Origin: Actinomycetes bacterium
Lineage (GTDB): Bacteria; Actinomycetota; Actinomycetes; Mycobacteriales; Cryptosporangiaceae
Reading direction: 5' to 3'
DNA length: 48,966 bases
Assembly (NCBI GenBank): GCA_025963185.1
Contig: JAOPVE010000544.1
Location: 1-48,966, forward strand
Below, one piece after another: positions 32,184-40,893 of the stretch (the stretch's first letter is position 1; each line of letters opens with the position of its first letter). The translations under genes were made by a program, and so were the position numbers. The notes under the pieces are model-generated. The model was not told where the DNA came from. It saw only the letters and a program-made list of their open reading frames with translations, and did no database searches.

Positions 32184-33164
32184 ATGCGGATCAGGCAGGC
32201 CGTCGTCGTCATCACCGGGGCGTCCAGCGGTATCGGACGGGCCACGGCACTACTACTCGCCCGGCGGGGCGCCGTGCTCGTGCTCGCCAGCCGGAACTCG
32301 GCGGCGCTCGCCGAGGTCGCCGCCCAGTGCCGCGCGCGCGGCGGCGAGGCGCTCTCGGTCCCGACCGACGTGACGGACGCGGCCGCCGTCGGCAACCTCG
32401 CCGCCCGCACGGTCAACCGGTTCGGGCGCCTCGACGTGTGGATCAACGCGGCCGGGGTGCTCGCCTACGGCCCGTTCAGCCGGCTGCCGCTCGACGACGT
32501 CCGCCAGGTGCTCGAAGTCAACGTCATGGGCACGGTCCACGGTGCCCAGGCCGCGCTCCCGCACATGCGCGACCAGGACAGCGGCGTGCTGATCAACGTC
32601 TCGGCGATGACCGCGATCGCGCCCCAGCCCTACGCGCACGCGTACTCGATGTCGAAGGCCGCCGTGCGCGCGCTCGGGGTGAGCCTGCGCCAGGAACTGT
32701 GGATCGAGGGCGCGAACGGGGTGTCCGTCTGCACGGTCCTCCCGTCCGTGGTCGACACGCCCCTGTTCGAGCACGCGGCGAACTACACCGGCCGGGCGAC
32801 CGCCGCGATGGCGCCCGTGTACTCGCCCGAGCACGTGGCCGGGGTGATCGCGGCCGTGATCCGGCGGCCGCGGCGGGAGGCCATCGCCGGGCCGTCCGGC
32901 CGGATCCTCGCCGTGGGCGCGAAGATCGCTCCGGGCCTCACCGAGGCGATCACCGCGATCCAGTTCGACCGGCAGCAGCTCTCCCGCACGGCCGAGGCCG
33001 AGGCCACCCTCGGCACGCTCTACCAGCCCGGCGACGACACCGGGACCGTCCACGGTGGCCTGCACAGCCGCCGCCGCACGGCCGTCCGCCGGGTGCTCAC
33101 GGCGGCCCTGGTCACCGGCGCCTTAGCCGGCACGGCCCGCCTGGCCCGCCGCTTCACCACCTGA
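32184..33164 (+). CDS. Short-chain dehydrogenase/reductase with C-terminal hydrophobic segment
   Basis: 326 aa from an ATG with AAGGAG upstream. Classical SDR: cofactor loop TGASSGIGRAT, INAAG, catalytic Ser in INVSAM, and Tyr/Lys in YSMSKAA, with PSVVDTPLF after. An Arg after strand 2 (LASRNSAAL) suggests NADP(H). The last 25 residues (VRRVLTAALVTGALAGTARLARR) are hydrophobic with basic flanks and may tether it to the membrane, which is longer than usual for the family (about 250). It diverges from the SARP operon. Substrate unknown. Confidence 0.92.
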   Translation: MRIRQAVVVITGASSGIGRATALLLARRGAVLVLASRNSAALAEVAAQCRARGGEALSVPTDVTDAAAVGNLAARTVNRFGRLDVWINAAGVLAYGPFSRLPLDDVRQVLEVNVMGTVHGAQAALPHMRDQDSGVLINVSAMTAIAPQPYAHAYSMSKAAVRALGVSLRQELWIEGANGVSVCTVLPSVVDTPLFEHAANYTGRATAAMAPVYSPEHVAGVIAAVIRRPRREAIAGPSGRILAVGAKIAPGLTEAITAIQFDRQQLSRTAEAEATLGTLYQPGDDTGTVHGGLHSRRRTAVRRVLTAALVTGALAGTARLARRFTT

Positions 33165-33230
33165 GCCCAACCCTGCGCCTTACCCTGCCCCGGCGCCCGC
33201 CCGCCCTCGCGCCCGCCCGCCCCGGCGCCG

Positions 33231-33288
33231 AACTGTCGGGGAAGGTGCGGCAATGCCCGGCGGTTTGGGCGCGTTTACCCGAACAGTT
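33231..33288. repeat. Imperfect palindrome, family B copy 1
   Basis: Opens AACTGTCGGGGAAGGTGCG and closes CCCGAACAGTT, the near-complement. This opening is shared with the copy 264 bp on. It lies in the 502-bp convergent gap between the SDR and the GGDEF-EAL gene. Confidence 0.7.
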
Positions 33289-33292
33289 CGGT

Positions 33293-33412
33293 TCACACCG
33301 TGCGCGCCCAGAAAACCATCCTGACGACGAACAACGCGAACCCGAGCACCGGCCGTCCTCTGACAGTCCAGGCGCGAGCCGGAAAAGAGCCACCACCAGC
33401 GCGCCCTGACAA
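33293..33412 (-). CDS. Possible small membrane peptide (39 aa, or 18 aa from inner GTG)
   Basis: Between the two family B repeats a frame from a TTG encodes a basic start then RGRPVLGFALFVVRMVFW ending ARTV, a single helix with basic ends. An inner GTG (33349) has AGAGGA upstream. The segment has more T-rich codons than its surroundings. The evidence is thin and coding is unproven. Confidence 0.22.
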   Translation of the reverse strand: MSGRAGGGSFPARAWTVRGRPVLGFALFVVRMVFWARTV

Positions 33413-33494
33413 GGGGCGGGACAGTCACCACCGAGGCCCACCCGCGCCCCGCCGAGCCCACCCCGCGCCCCGCCGCGCCCACCGAGCCCCGCGC

Positions 33495-33552
33495 AACTGT
33501 CGGGGAAAGTGCGCCTACCAGCGGCGATTACGCCGCGAATACCCGAATAGTC
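33495..33552. repeat. Imperfect palindrome, family B copy 2
   Basis: Opens AACTGTCGGGGAAAGTGCG (18 of 19 bases as in copy 1) and closes ACCCGAATAGTC. A perfect GCGGCG-ATTA-CGCCGC hairpin sits inside. Confidence 0.7.
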
Positions 33553-33600
33553 CCGCCAAAGAGGCGAGTGGGAGGGCGAGCGGGAGAGCGGGCCGGAGCG

Positions 33601-33666
33601 GCGGGTGGGTGTGAGCGGCGGGTGGGTGTGAGCGGCGAGTGGGTGTGAGCGGAGGGTGGGCGGGCG
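33601..33666. repeat. 17-bp tandem repeat
   Basis: GCGGGTGGGTGTGAGCG occurs twice exactly, a third time with one change, then decays into GAGGGTGGGCGGGCG up to the stop codon of the GGDEF-EAL gene. It could vary in copy number between strains. Confidence 0.85.
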
Positions 33667-36312
33667 TCAGGTGCCGAAGCGGGGGTAGATCACCTTCGGG
33701 TCGGCGTTGCTGGCGCGCTCGGCGAGCCAGGTGAGCAGGCTCAGGTGATCGACGGGCTTGGAGATGTAGTACCCCTGGATCACGTTGCAGCCGACCTTGG
33801 CCAGGTGGGCCGCGGTCTCGGCGTCCTCGACCCCTTCGGCCACGACCTGGAGCCCGAGCGCGTGCCCGAGCTGGATCGCCGAGTGCGCCACGGCCTGGTC
33901 GCTGGCGTCGTGCATGAGCCGCTGGACGAACGACTTGTCGATCTTCACTTCCTGGATCGGGAGCGACCGCAGCCGGCCGAGCGAGGAGTATCCGGTGCCG
34001 AAGTCGTCGATCGAGAGCTTGACCCCGAGGGCGTGCAGCCCGTCGAGGGTGGCGAGCGACCGGGCCGGATCCGCCATGATGCTGCTCTCGGTGATCTCCA
34101 GGGTGAGCGCGCTGGCGGGCAGTCCGGCCTGGACGAGCAGCCGGGCGACCGTGTCGGAGAGGGTCCGGTCGACCAGCGAGGACGGCGACAGGTTGACCGC
34201 CACGTGCAGCATGTGGCCCTTCGCGCGCCACTCGGCGCAACGGGCGAGCGCGGTTTCGAGCACCTGGAACGTCAGCGGCCGGATCAGGCCGGAGTGCTCG
34301 GCGATCTCGATGAACTGGTCCGGCGGGACGAAGCCGTGGCCGGTCCGGTGCCAGCGGGACAGGGCCTCGGCGCCGATCACGGCACCCGTGCGCGGATCCA
34401 CCTTGGGCTGGAAGACGACGTCGAGCTCGCAGCGCTGGATCGCCGTGCGCAGGTCCGCGATGAAGGCGAGCCGCGTCGGCGTGTTCTGGTCGTCCTCGGG
34501 CTGGTAGACCCGGACCCCCGAGCGCGCCTTCTTCGCCGCGTACATCGCGACGTCCGCGCGCTGGATCAGGGTGTTGGCGTTGTCGCCGTGGTCGGGCGCG
34601 AACGAGATCCCGATGCTGGCCCGGGCGTCGAGCATGAGGTGCCCGACCGGCACGGGGCGCTCCATGGCGTGGGTGAGGTCCTCGCCGACGGCGAGTGCGT
34701 CCTCGCGGGAGCTGATCGAGGGCAGCAGGACGGCGAACTCGTCCCCGCCGAGCCGGGCGACGAGCCCGCGGGCGCCGAGCCGCCGCTGCAGCCGGGCCCC
34801 GACTTCGTGCAGCAGCGCGTCGCCGGTGTCGTGCCCGAGCGCGTCGTTGACCTCCTTGAACTGGTCGAGGTCCATGAGCATGACGGCGAACGTGTCGTCG
34901 GGGGTGGCGGCGAGCGCCGCGTCCACGAGGGTCTGGAACTGGCGCCGGTTGGCGAGCCCGGTCAGCGGATCGTGCAGCGCCAGGTGTTCCTTCTCCGTCG
35001 CCTCGCGCCGCAGCTTGTCGACGAGCTGGACGTTCGCGAGCGAGACGCTGGCGTGGTTGGCGAGCGCCTGGAACAGCCGCAGGTGCTCCTCTTCGAACGT
35101 GGTGATGTCGGCGAGGCTGCCGGAGACCAGCAGGACGCCGGTCAGTTCGCCGAGCTGGACGGGCACGGCCATGCCGTCGGCGTAGACGTCCGCGGCGCCG
35201 CGCCCGCGCTTGGCCCTGGCGGGCTTGGTCGTGCCGAGGGGCTGCAGGACGGGCTGGCCGTCGGCCGCCGGGGCCCACCACTCGCCTTGGGGAAGCTCGT
35301 CGATCCGGTTGCTGACGACCTCGCCCTGGCCGATCATCTGGATCTGCAGGAAGCCGTGCCCGTCCAGCGAGGGCACGAGCAGTTCGGCCTTCTCGGCGCG
35401 CAACTGGTCGCGGGCCTGGTCGAGGACGATCCGGACCACCTCGCGGGTGTCGAGCGAGTTGCCGAGGGCGCGGGTGAACTCGTACAGCTCCTCGACCTGG
35501 GCGTGGCCCTGGCTCTGCCGGGCGTACCCGCGGTAGGCGAGGTAGGCGGCCAGCGAGACGACGCCGAGCAGCGCGACCGCGCGCGGATCCGTCCGGGCGA
35601 CCAGGGCCGTGAGCAGCGCGAAGCTGGTCGTGATCGCGACGAGCGGGGTGCCCTGCATGGCCGCCCGCAGCCGCTTCCACTCGCCGCGGTCGTCGTGGAA
35701 GGCGATCGCGGCGGTGACCAGCACGACGGCGAGCACGTCGGTGACGAACATGGCCGTGTAGGCGGCGATCCACTGGCGCGGGCCGAGCTCGGTCGAGGGG
35801 CCGGCGATCTGGTGGAACAGGAAGATCGCGACCAGCGAGGTGATCCCCAGCAGGGCCACGTTGAACAGCAGCTTGACCCCGCGCTGGCGGCGGAACAGGG
35901 CGAGGCCGATGGCGCCGGCCACGATCCGGGTGAGCAGGAACAGCACCGGATCGGTCCCGAGCAGCCCCAGGACCAGCGGGATCTCGCTCAGGCTGACCGC
36001 GTGCCCACCCCGCCGGACCCGCAGGTGGATGACGAACCCCTCGGTGGCGGCGAACAGCAGGAACAGCACCCACAGCGGCACGATGCCCTTGTCGCGGAAC
36101 CCGATGCCGTGAAGGACCCACGGAATCTGCGCCACGGCGGTGACCACGAGGAGCGCGATGCTCATCGTGGCGACCCGGCCGTTCGGCCGGTGCCACCAGG
36201 GACGCCCCGGTTCGGCGTCCTCGGTGGCCCGCGCGCCGGAGGCGGTCGGGCGCCCCGGGGGGATCCCCGGAGGCCCGGCCGCCTGGCCGGCGTCGTGGTG
36301 TTGGTCCGTCAT
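33667..36312 (-). CDS. Membrane GAF-GGDEF-EAL cyclic-di-GMP protein
   Basis: 881 aa from MTDQHHDAG. About eight helices span residues 55-290, a GAF-like domain about 300-440 (LVPSLDGHGFLQIQMIGQGE), GGDEF with intact RLGGDEFAVL (about 523), and EAL with EALSRW (about 646), LTLEITESS and IDDFGTGYSSLGRL. Catalytic signatures of both the diguanylate cyclase and the phosphodiesterase are intact, so it could be bifunctional with the sensor setting the balance. No RxxD inhibitory site is evident before GGDEF. Long stretches upstream stay open in frame but lie inside the subtilase repeat region. It starts 29 bp after the subtilase stop, so the two may be co-transcribed. Confidence 0.93.
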   Translation of the reverse strand: MTDQHHDAGQAAGPPGIPPGRPTASGARATEDAEPGRPWWHRPNGRVATMSIALLVVTAVAQIPWVLHGIGFRDKGIVPLWVLFLLFAATEGFVIHLRVRRGGHAVSLSEIPLVLGLLGTDPVLFLLTRIVAGAIGLALFRRQRGVKLLFNVALLGITSLVAIFLFHQIAGPSTELGPRQWIAAYTAMFVTDVLAVVLVTAAIAFHDDRGEWKRLRAAMQGTPLVAITTSFALLTALVARTDPRAVALLGVVSLAAYLAYRGYARQSQGHAQVEELYEFTRALGNSLDTREVVRIVLDQARDQLRAEKAELLVPSLDGHGFLQIQMIGQGEVVSNRIDELPQGEWWAPAADGQPVLQPLGTTKPARAKRGRGAADVYADGMAVPVQLGELTGVLLVSGSLADITTFEEEHLRLFQALANHASVSLANVQLVDKLRREATEKEHLALHDPLTGLANRRQFQTLVDAALAATPDDTFAVMLMDLDQFKEVNDALGHDTGDALLHEVGARLQRRLGARGLVARLGGDEFAVLLPSISSREDALAVGEDLTHAMERPVPVGHLMLDARASIGISFAPDHGDNANTLIQRADVAMYAAKKARSGVRVYQPEDDQNTPTRLAFIADLRTAIQRCELDVVFQPKVDPRTGAVIGAEALSRWHRTGHGFVPPDQFIEIAEHSGLIRPLTFQVLETALARCAEWRAKGHMLHVAVNLSPSSLVDRTLSDTVARLLVQAGLPASALTLEITESSIMADPARSLATLDGLHALGVKLSIDDFGTGYSSLGRLRSLPIQEVKIDKSFVQRLMHDASDQAVAHSAIQLGHALGLQVVAEGVEDAETAAHLAKVGCNVIQGYYISKPVDHLSLLTWLAERASNADPKVIYPRFGT

Positions 36313-36341
36313 GGCTCCTATGCCCTCAGCGGTGGGACGTG

Positions 36342-38150
36342 CTAACGCCAGATGCTGTCGGCCCACCTGGTGTCGGTCCAGGTCGTGCCGGTCCACGTCG
36401 TGCCCGACCAGGTTCGGCCGGACCAGGTTCGCCCGGACCACGTCCGGCCGTCCCAGACGGCCCCGCTCCATGTCCGCCCGGACCACGTTCGTCCGGACCA
36501 GGTGTTTCCGGACCAGGTGACGCCGCTCCACGTCCGGCCGGCCCACGAGCTGCCGGTCCAGGTGGATCCGCCCCAGATGGCCCCGTTCCACGTCCCGCCG
36601 GACCAGGTGCGGCCGCCCAGGGCTGCCGGGCCCCAGGTCAGGCCGTTCCACGGGCGGCCCATGATGTCCTTCTCGCCGGTCAGCTCGGTGCCGTCGACGG
36701 AGTCCGCGACGTGCGAGGATCCGCGGGAGGCCTCCAGCGATCCGGTGCCCAGCGTCGGGAAGTGCGCGGTCAGGGCCAGCGGGGTCGGGGCGGCGAGGGC
36801 CTTCTTGACGTCGAGCTGGCCGTTTCCGTCCAGGGACCGGTCGGTGTTCCGCAGCGGCGTCGCACTGCCCGCGAGCAGCGCTTTCACCTGGTCGGGGTTC
36901 AGCGTGGGCCGCTGCTGGATCAGCAGCGCGGCCGCGCCGGAGACCACGGCGGTCGCCTGCGAGGTGCCGCTGCCGCGGAAGTACCGCCCACTCGTGTCGC
37001 CCGGCACCAGGCCGGTGGGGTAGCGCGAGTCGATGTAGGAGCCCGGGACCCGCAGCGAGACGATCGACCGGCCCGGCGCGACGAGGTCGGGCTGGCGCAG
37101 CAGGGATCCGCGGTTGCTGAACCCGGTGACCTGGTCGTCCTTGCGGTCCTGGGTGCCGAGGGAGTCCGCGGCGCCGACGGCGATGATGTCCGGGTTCACC
37201 GCGGGCATCGTCAGCCGGGTCGAGGTCTGGCCCTCGTTGCCCGCCGAGACCACGACGACGATCCCGCTCTTCCAGGCCGCCTCGACCGCGTGCGAGAGCG
37301 GGTCGAGCAGCGGGTCCTGGCTGGAGTCGGTGCCGAACGAGAGGTTGAGCACCCGGATGTTCAGCCCCGGGTCGGCGCGGTGCTGCACGACCCAGTCGAT
37401 CGCGGCGATGACCTGCGAGACGTCGGTCGCGCCGTCCGCGCTGGCCACCTTGACGTTGATCAGGCTCGCGCCAGGGGCGACCCCGCGGAAGTGGGCCGGG
37501 TCGTCGGTCGCGGTGTCGGGGTCGTTGCCCAGGATGATCCCGGCCATGTGGGTACCGTGGCCGAAGGTGTCCAGGTGGGCGAGGCTCGGCGCCTGCGACT
37601 CGAACGAGAGGTCGGGGCCGTTGACGATCCGCTGGGGGCTGTTCAGTCCCTGCACCGGGGCGATGCCGGAGTCGATCAGGGCGACGCCGACGCCGGTCCC
37701 GTCGATGAACTTGCCGGCGGTGTCCTTCTTCTTCCAGGCCTCCCGCGCACCGATCGACGTGGTGACGCTGTACATCGAGTTGGAGTCGTCCTTCGCGTTC
37801 CAGCCGCTGGCCATCAGCGTGAGCGAGGAGTCGGTCGTGACAGCCCGCACGCCGGGGGCACTGCCGAGGGCGCCAAGAGCGGCCTTGGGGATCGTCGCGG
37901 CGACCCCGCCGATCAGCGCGAGCGGCCTCCCGACTGTGCCGCCGAGGCGCGTGATGTCCGCGGCGACCTGGCTCAGGCCGGATCCGCCGAACTCGACGAT
38001 CACGGGGACGCTGGCACCGTGGGCACCGGATCCGGGGACGGTCGCGGTGACCGCCGCGGAGGTCAGCGCTGCGAGCGCGGCGGTGGCCACCACGGCACCG
38101 AGCCGCCTGGTCCCCGTCGCCGAGTCGCCGATCCCTAGTCCTGCCCGCAT
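36342..38150 (-). CDS. Secreted subtilisin-like protease with Trp-repeat tail
   Basis: 602 aa from an ATG with GGAGG upstream. Signal peptide (LGAVVATAALAALTSAAVTA), a short inhibitor-like propeptide (VPVIVEFGGSGLSQVAADI ... VRAVTTDSSLTLM), then the S8 catalytic domain: Asp in VALIDSGIA (about 157), His in FGHGTHMAG (197), Asn in VVSAGNEG and Ser in GSGTSQATAVVSG (395). The usual GTSMA is GTSQA here. Residues from about 500 form 21 five-residue units of W-S-G-x-T type. Such Trp tails occur in actinobacterial subtilases and probably bind or anchor at the cell surface. GGDEF-EAL gene follows closely. Confidence 0.94.
   Translation of the reverse strand: MRAGLGIGDSATGTRRLGAVVATAALAALTSAAVTATVPGSGAHGASVPVIVEFGGSGLSQVAADITRLGGTVGRPLALIGGVAATIPKAALGALGSAPGVRAVTTDSSLTLMASGWNAKDDSNSMYSVTTSIGAREAWKKKDTAGKFIDGTGVGVALIDSGIAPVQGLNSPQRIVNGPDLSFESQAPSLAHLDTFGHGTHMAGIILGNDPDTATDDPAHFRGVAPGASLINVKVASADGATDVSQVIAAIDWVVQHRADPGLNIRVLNLSFGTDSSQDPLLDPLSHAVEAAWKSGIVVVVSAGNEGQTSTRLTMPAVNPDIIAVGAADSLGTQDRKDDQVTGFSNRGSLLRQPDLVAPGRSIVSLRVPGSYIDSRYPTGLVPGDTSGRYFRGSGTSQATAVVSGAAALLIQQRPTLNPDQVKALLAGSATPLRNTDRSLDGNGQLDVKKALAAPTPLALTAHFPTLGTGSLEASRGSSHVADSVDGTELTGEKDIMGRPWNGLTWGPAALGGRTWSGGTWNGAIWGGSTWTGSSWAGRTWSGVTWSGNTWSGRTWSGRTWSGAVWDGRTWSGRTWSGRTWSGTTWTGTTWTDTRWADSIWR
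36348..36650 (-). repeat. 15-bp tandem repeat coding for W-S-G-R-T units
   Basis: Trp codons recur every 15 bp: two at the start, one unit with Leu in place of Trp, then eighteen in a row without a phase break. The commonest unit is TWSGR. Units near the middle are most alike, suggesting expansion from there. Confidence 0.9.
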
Positions 38151-38568
38151 GGGCGTGCCTCCACTCGCTCGGTCAACGCATGCCTCACCGGCCGTTGACC
38201 TGCGTGATCGGTCTCGGTGCTGACAGCATCTGCCGCACCACGACGTCACATCGGCCGACTCGCCGCGATTCTGAGAATTTGGCGCGCACGCGCCTGCCCC
38301 CGGCCGCCGGGTCGTGGCGTCCGGCCTGGTCGCGTCGGCGCTGGTGGGCGCCCCGCGTCGGTCTGGGGTAATAACTCGCGCAGCATTGCTGTCGGTCTCC
38401 GATCCATCGCACTGTGTACACCCATCATCACACTTGGTGACGCTCACTGGATCTGCCGCCCGGTCCTCTTTCGCATCCGAAGGGATCACCGGACTGGCCG
38501 ATCAGCCGGGGTGGCGAGGGTGATTTGCGTGGTCTGCGTGGCTTGCGAGGCGCGAGCACCATGACGGC
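38151..38568. other. 418-bp divergent intergenic region
   Basis: Lies between the subtilase (minus) and the TPM-domain gene (plus). GC is lower around 38360-38440 (GGTAATAACTCG; GTGTACACCCATCATCACAC), where promoters for both sides may lie. I see no convincing gene, and no family A palindrome. Confidence 0.4.
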
Positions 38569-40803
38569 ATGCACCGGATCCTCGTCAGCACCCTCGCCGC
38601 GGCCGTCCTCATGCTGCCCGCGGCTCCCGCCTCAGCCGCGCCAGCTTCCGGCTGCGCCGTGATGGGGGACGAGGCGGGGGTCCTGGGCGCAGGCCTGCCC
38701 GCCGTGGAGGCGGCGGCGGGGCGGCTCGCCGCGGCGGGGGCCATGGTCCGGGTGCGGGCCTGGCGCTCGGTCCCGGGCGGCGACCTGGACCAGTTCGCCG
38801 CACACGAGTCGGTGCGGTGTGGCTGGCGGCAGAGTTCGAGTCTGAATCCACGGCTGATCCTCGTCACGGTCGCCGTCACGGATCGCCACACCGGCCTCTA
38901 CTACGGCGCGAACTGGGCCACCGCGCTCGACGGCCAGTGGGACCGGATCCAGCAGCAGGACATGAATCCGCACTTCCAGGCTGGCGACTTCGCCGCCGGA
39001 CTGGCCGGTGGGCTCGACGGCATCACCCAGCAGATCACCGACGCCGCCGCGCCGCCTGGAGACACCGCGCCTGGCGGCATCGCGCCCGGAGATACCGCAC
39101 CCGGCGACCAGTACCAGGGGCAGGACGTGCCGGACGGCCTGTACCAGGACGGCACACCGGTGGACTCACCCGAGGCGCCGGTGTTCGCGCTGCTGCCGTT
39201 GCTGATCCTCTCGATCGGCGTGTGCGTGCTGCTCGGGTTCTTCGGCTACCGGTTCCGCCGCAGGTCACAGGCTCGCCGCTGGGCCTTGGCGAGCGCCGAG
39301 GAAGCGCGGCGGGCCGAGGCCACGCTGTCCGCCGCGCTCGCCAGTCTCGCCACGGCGGAGGCTCCGGTCGAGGACGCGGGCGAGGGCGCACAGGTGGCCA
39401 CGGTCCGCGCCGAGGCGGCGTCGGCGCGCAGATCGGCGGAGGGCGCGCTCCGGCGGATCCGCGAGCTGGCCGGGCCGTACGCGCCCGAGTTGCTGCGGCG
39501 GGCCTCCTCGGCGCTCGCCGGAGTCGCCGTGACCCGCTGGGACGACGCCACGGCCCAGGCCAGCGCGGCCACGAACGCGGTCACGGCGGCCACCGCATCG
39601 ATGACATCGTTGTCGGAGCTGCTCGCCGCGACCCCGCAGCGGATCGCCGAGCTGGGCCGCCGCCACTCCGCCGCGGCAACCGCGATCGCCCGCCTCGCCG
39701 CGGACGGCTGGAAGACCGTCGATCTGACGGCTGCCCACGAGCGGTCCGGCGGACTCGTCGCACGCGCCAGCAAGCGGATCGCCGCAGGTCAGCGCGGTCT
39801 TGCCCTCGACGGAGCCACCGAGGCCACGCGCTCGCTCGACGAGCTCGACGCGGCCGTGACGGGCCTCCCGTCCCGCCGCACCCGGATCCTCGACGCCGTC
39901 GCCGACCTGCGCACCCGCGTCCCCGCCGCGGCCGCCGACGCCGGGGCGGCCCGCGACCTGGTCGGCACCCTCGACCGCAACTACGGCGAGGCGTGCGCGA
40001 GCGACCTGGCCCGGCCCGCCGATCCGCTGGTCGAGCCGGTAGCGCAGGCCGAGGCGGCCGCGTCGATGCAGGTGCAGGACTGGGACGCCGCCGAGCGCCT
40101 CTGCGCCGAGGTCGCCGCGGCGTGCGAGGCCGCGACCGGAGCGCGCACCGCCGCCCAGGCCCGCGCCGCCGAGCTGACCTGGATCGCCACCGAACTCCCC
40201 AGGACCCTCGCCGCCGCCGGATCCGCCACCGAGGACGCCCGCGCCCGGATCGGCTACTACGCCGCCGAACTCCCGCCCCGGCTCGCCGACGAGTTAGCGG
40301 CCACGGATCGCAGACTCGCCAGCCTGACCACCCTCGCCACCGGATCCCGGCCCCCGCTGCTCACCCTCCACCGCGACCTCGTCACCCACACCACCGACGC
40401 CTACGCGCTCGCGGGCCGCGCCGAGCAGATCCATGGAGAGGCGCTCGCCGCCGCCGAGTCGGCCGCCGAGGCCGCCCGGGAGATCCGCCGGCTCGACTCG
40501 GCGCTGGGCTGGCAGCTCTTCGGCGCGTCGGCCAGCACCGCCCGCCAGGCAGCCGAGACGCTGCTCGCGAGGGCCAACGCGGCCGGCCGGTTCGACTACG
40601 CCACCCGGATCGACCTCGCCCGCCGAGCCGCGGCCACCGCCGTCGCCGCCCGCCACCAGCTCGAGGCCGAGCGGGCCCGCCACCGCGCGGCCACCGCGTT
40701 CTCGTCCTCGTCGTCCTCATCCTCGTTCTCCAGCAACTCGTCCAGTTCCTCGGGCTCCAGCTCGTCGGGCTCCTCGATGGGCGGCGGCTCGACCTCCTGG
40801 TAA
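38569..40803 (+). CDS. TPM-domain membrane protein with coiled-coil region and Ser-rich tail
   Basis: 744 aa. Signal peptide (ILVSTLAAAVLMLPAAPASA), then an extracytoplasmic TPM/TLP18.3-like domain (residues 30-150; LILVTVAVTDRHTGLYYG, DGQWDRIQQQDMNPHFQAGD). A Pro/Gly linker with PGD repeats leads to one helix (about 207-225, LLPLLILSIGVCVLLGFFGY), then about 480 residues of Ala/Glu/Arg-rich helices, probably coiled coil, in the cytoplasm. The end is almost pure serine (SSSSSSSSFSSNSSSSSG and on to GGGSTSW). TPM proteins in bacteria often carry such Gly/Ser tails. Function in the actinobacterial form is unknown. Confidence 0.85.
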   Translation: MHRILVSTLAAAVLMLPAAPASAAPASGCAVMGDEAGVLGAGLPAVEAAAGRLAAAGAMVRVRAWRSVPGGDLDQFAAHESVRCGWRQSSSLNPRLILVTVAVTDRHTGLYYGANWATALDGQWDRIQQQDMNPHFQAGDFAAGLAGGLDGITQQITDAAAPPGDTAPGGIAPGDTAPGDQYQGQDVPDGLYQDGTPVDSPEAPVFALLPLLILSIGVCVLLGFFGYRFRRRSQARRWALASAEEARRAEATLSAALASLATAEAPVEDAGEGAQVATVRAEAASARRSAEGALRRIRELAGPYAPELLRRASSALAGVAVTRWDDATAQASAATNAVTAATASMTSLSELLAATPQRIAELGRRHSAAATAIARLAADGWKTVDLTAAHERSGGLVARASKRIAAGQRGLALDGATEATRSLDELDAAVTGLPSRRTRILDAVADLRTRVPAAAADAGAARDLVGTLDRNYGEACASDLARPADPLVEPVAQAEAAASMQVQDWDAAERLCAEVAAACEAATGARTAAQARAAELTWIATELPRTLAAAGSATEDARARIGYYAAELPPRLADELAATDRRLASLTTLATGSRPPLLTLHRDLVTHTTDAYALAGRAEQIHGEALAAAESAAEAAREIRRLDSALGWQLFGASASTARQAAETLLARANAAGRFDYATRIDLARRAAATAVAARHQLEAERARHRAATAFSSSSSSSSFSSNSSSSSGSSSSGSSMGGGSTSW

Positions 40804-40810
40804 CCCACCC

Positions 40811-40863
40811 CGAAGTGCGTGCCGTACTGCCGCCCCTGACCCGGCCCAACGGCACACACTTCG
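40811..40863. repeat. Intergenic palindrome, family A variant (copy 7)
   Basis: CGAAGTGCGTGCCGT and its complement with one mismatch (ACGGCACACACTTCG), 23-nt centre. GTGCCGT sub-type. It lies between two convergent stop codons, 7 bp after the TPM-gene stop. Confidence 0.85.
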
Positions 40864-40893
40864 CGACAGGGCGTCAGGCCCGAGGAACAGGGC

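Noticed and set aside
33745-36345. 866-codon plus-strand open frame
   Set aside because: Antisense shadow of the GGDEF-EAL gene, whose catalytic motifs are all intact on the minus strand.
36313-36651. N-terminal extension of the GGDEF-EAL protein
   Set aside because: The extension is the subtilase repeat read in another frame; the ATG at 36312 gives a normal family start.
38185-38421. 78-codon minus-strand frame in the subtilase/TPM gap
   Set aside because: No ribosome binding site, poor codon use and low-complexity Arg-rich product.
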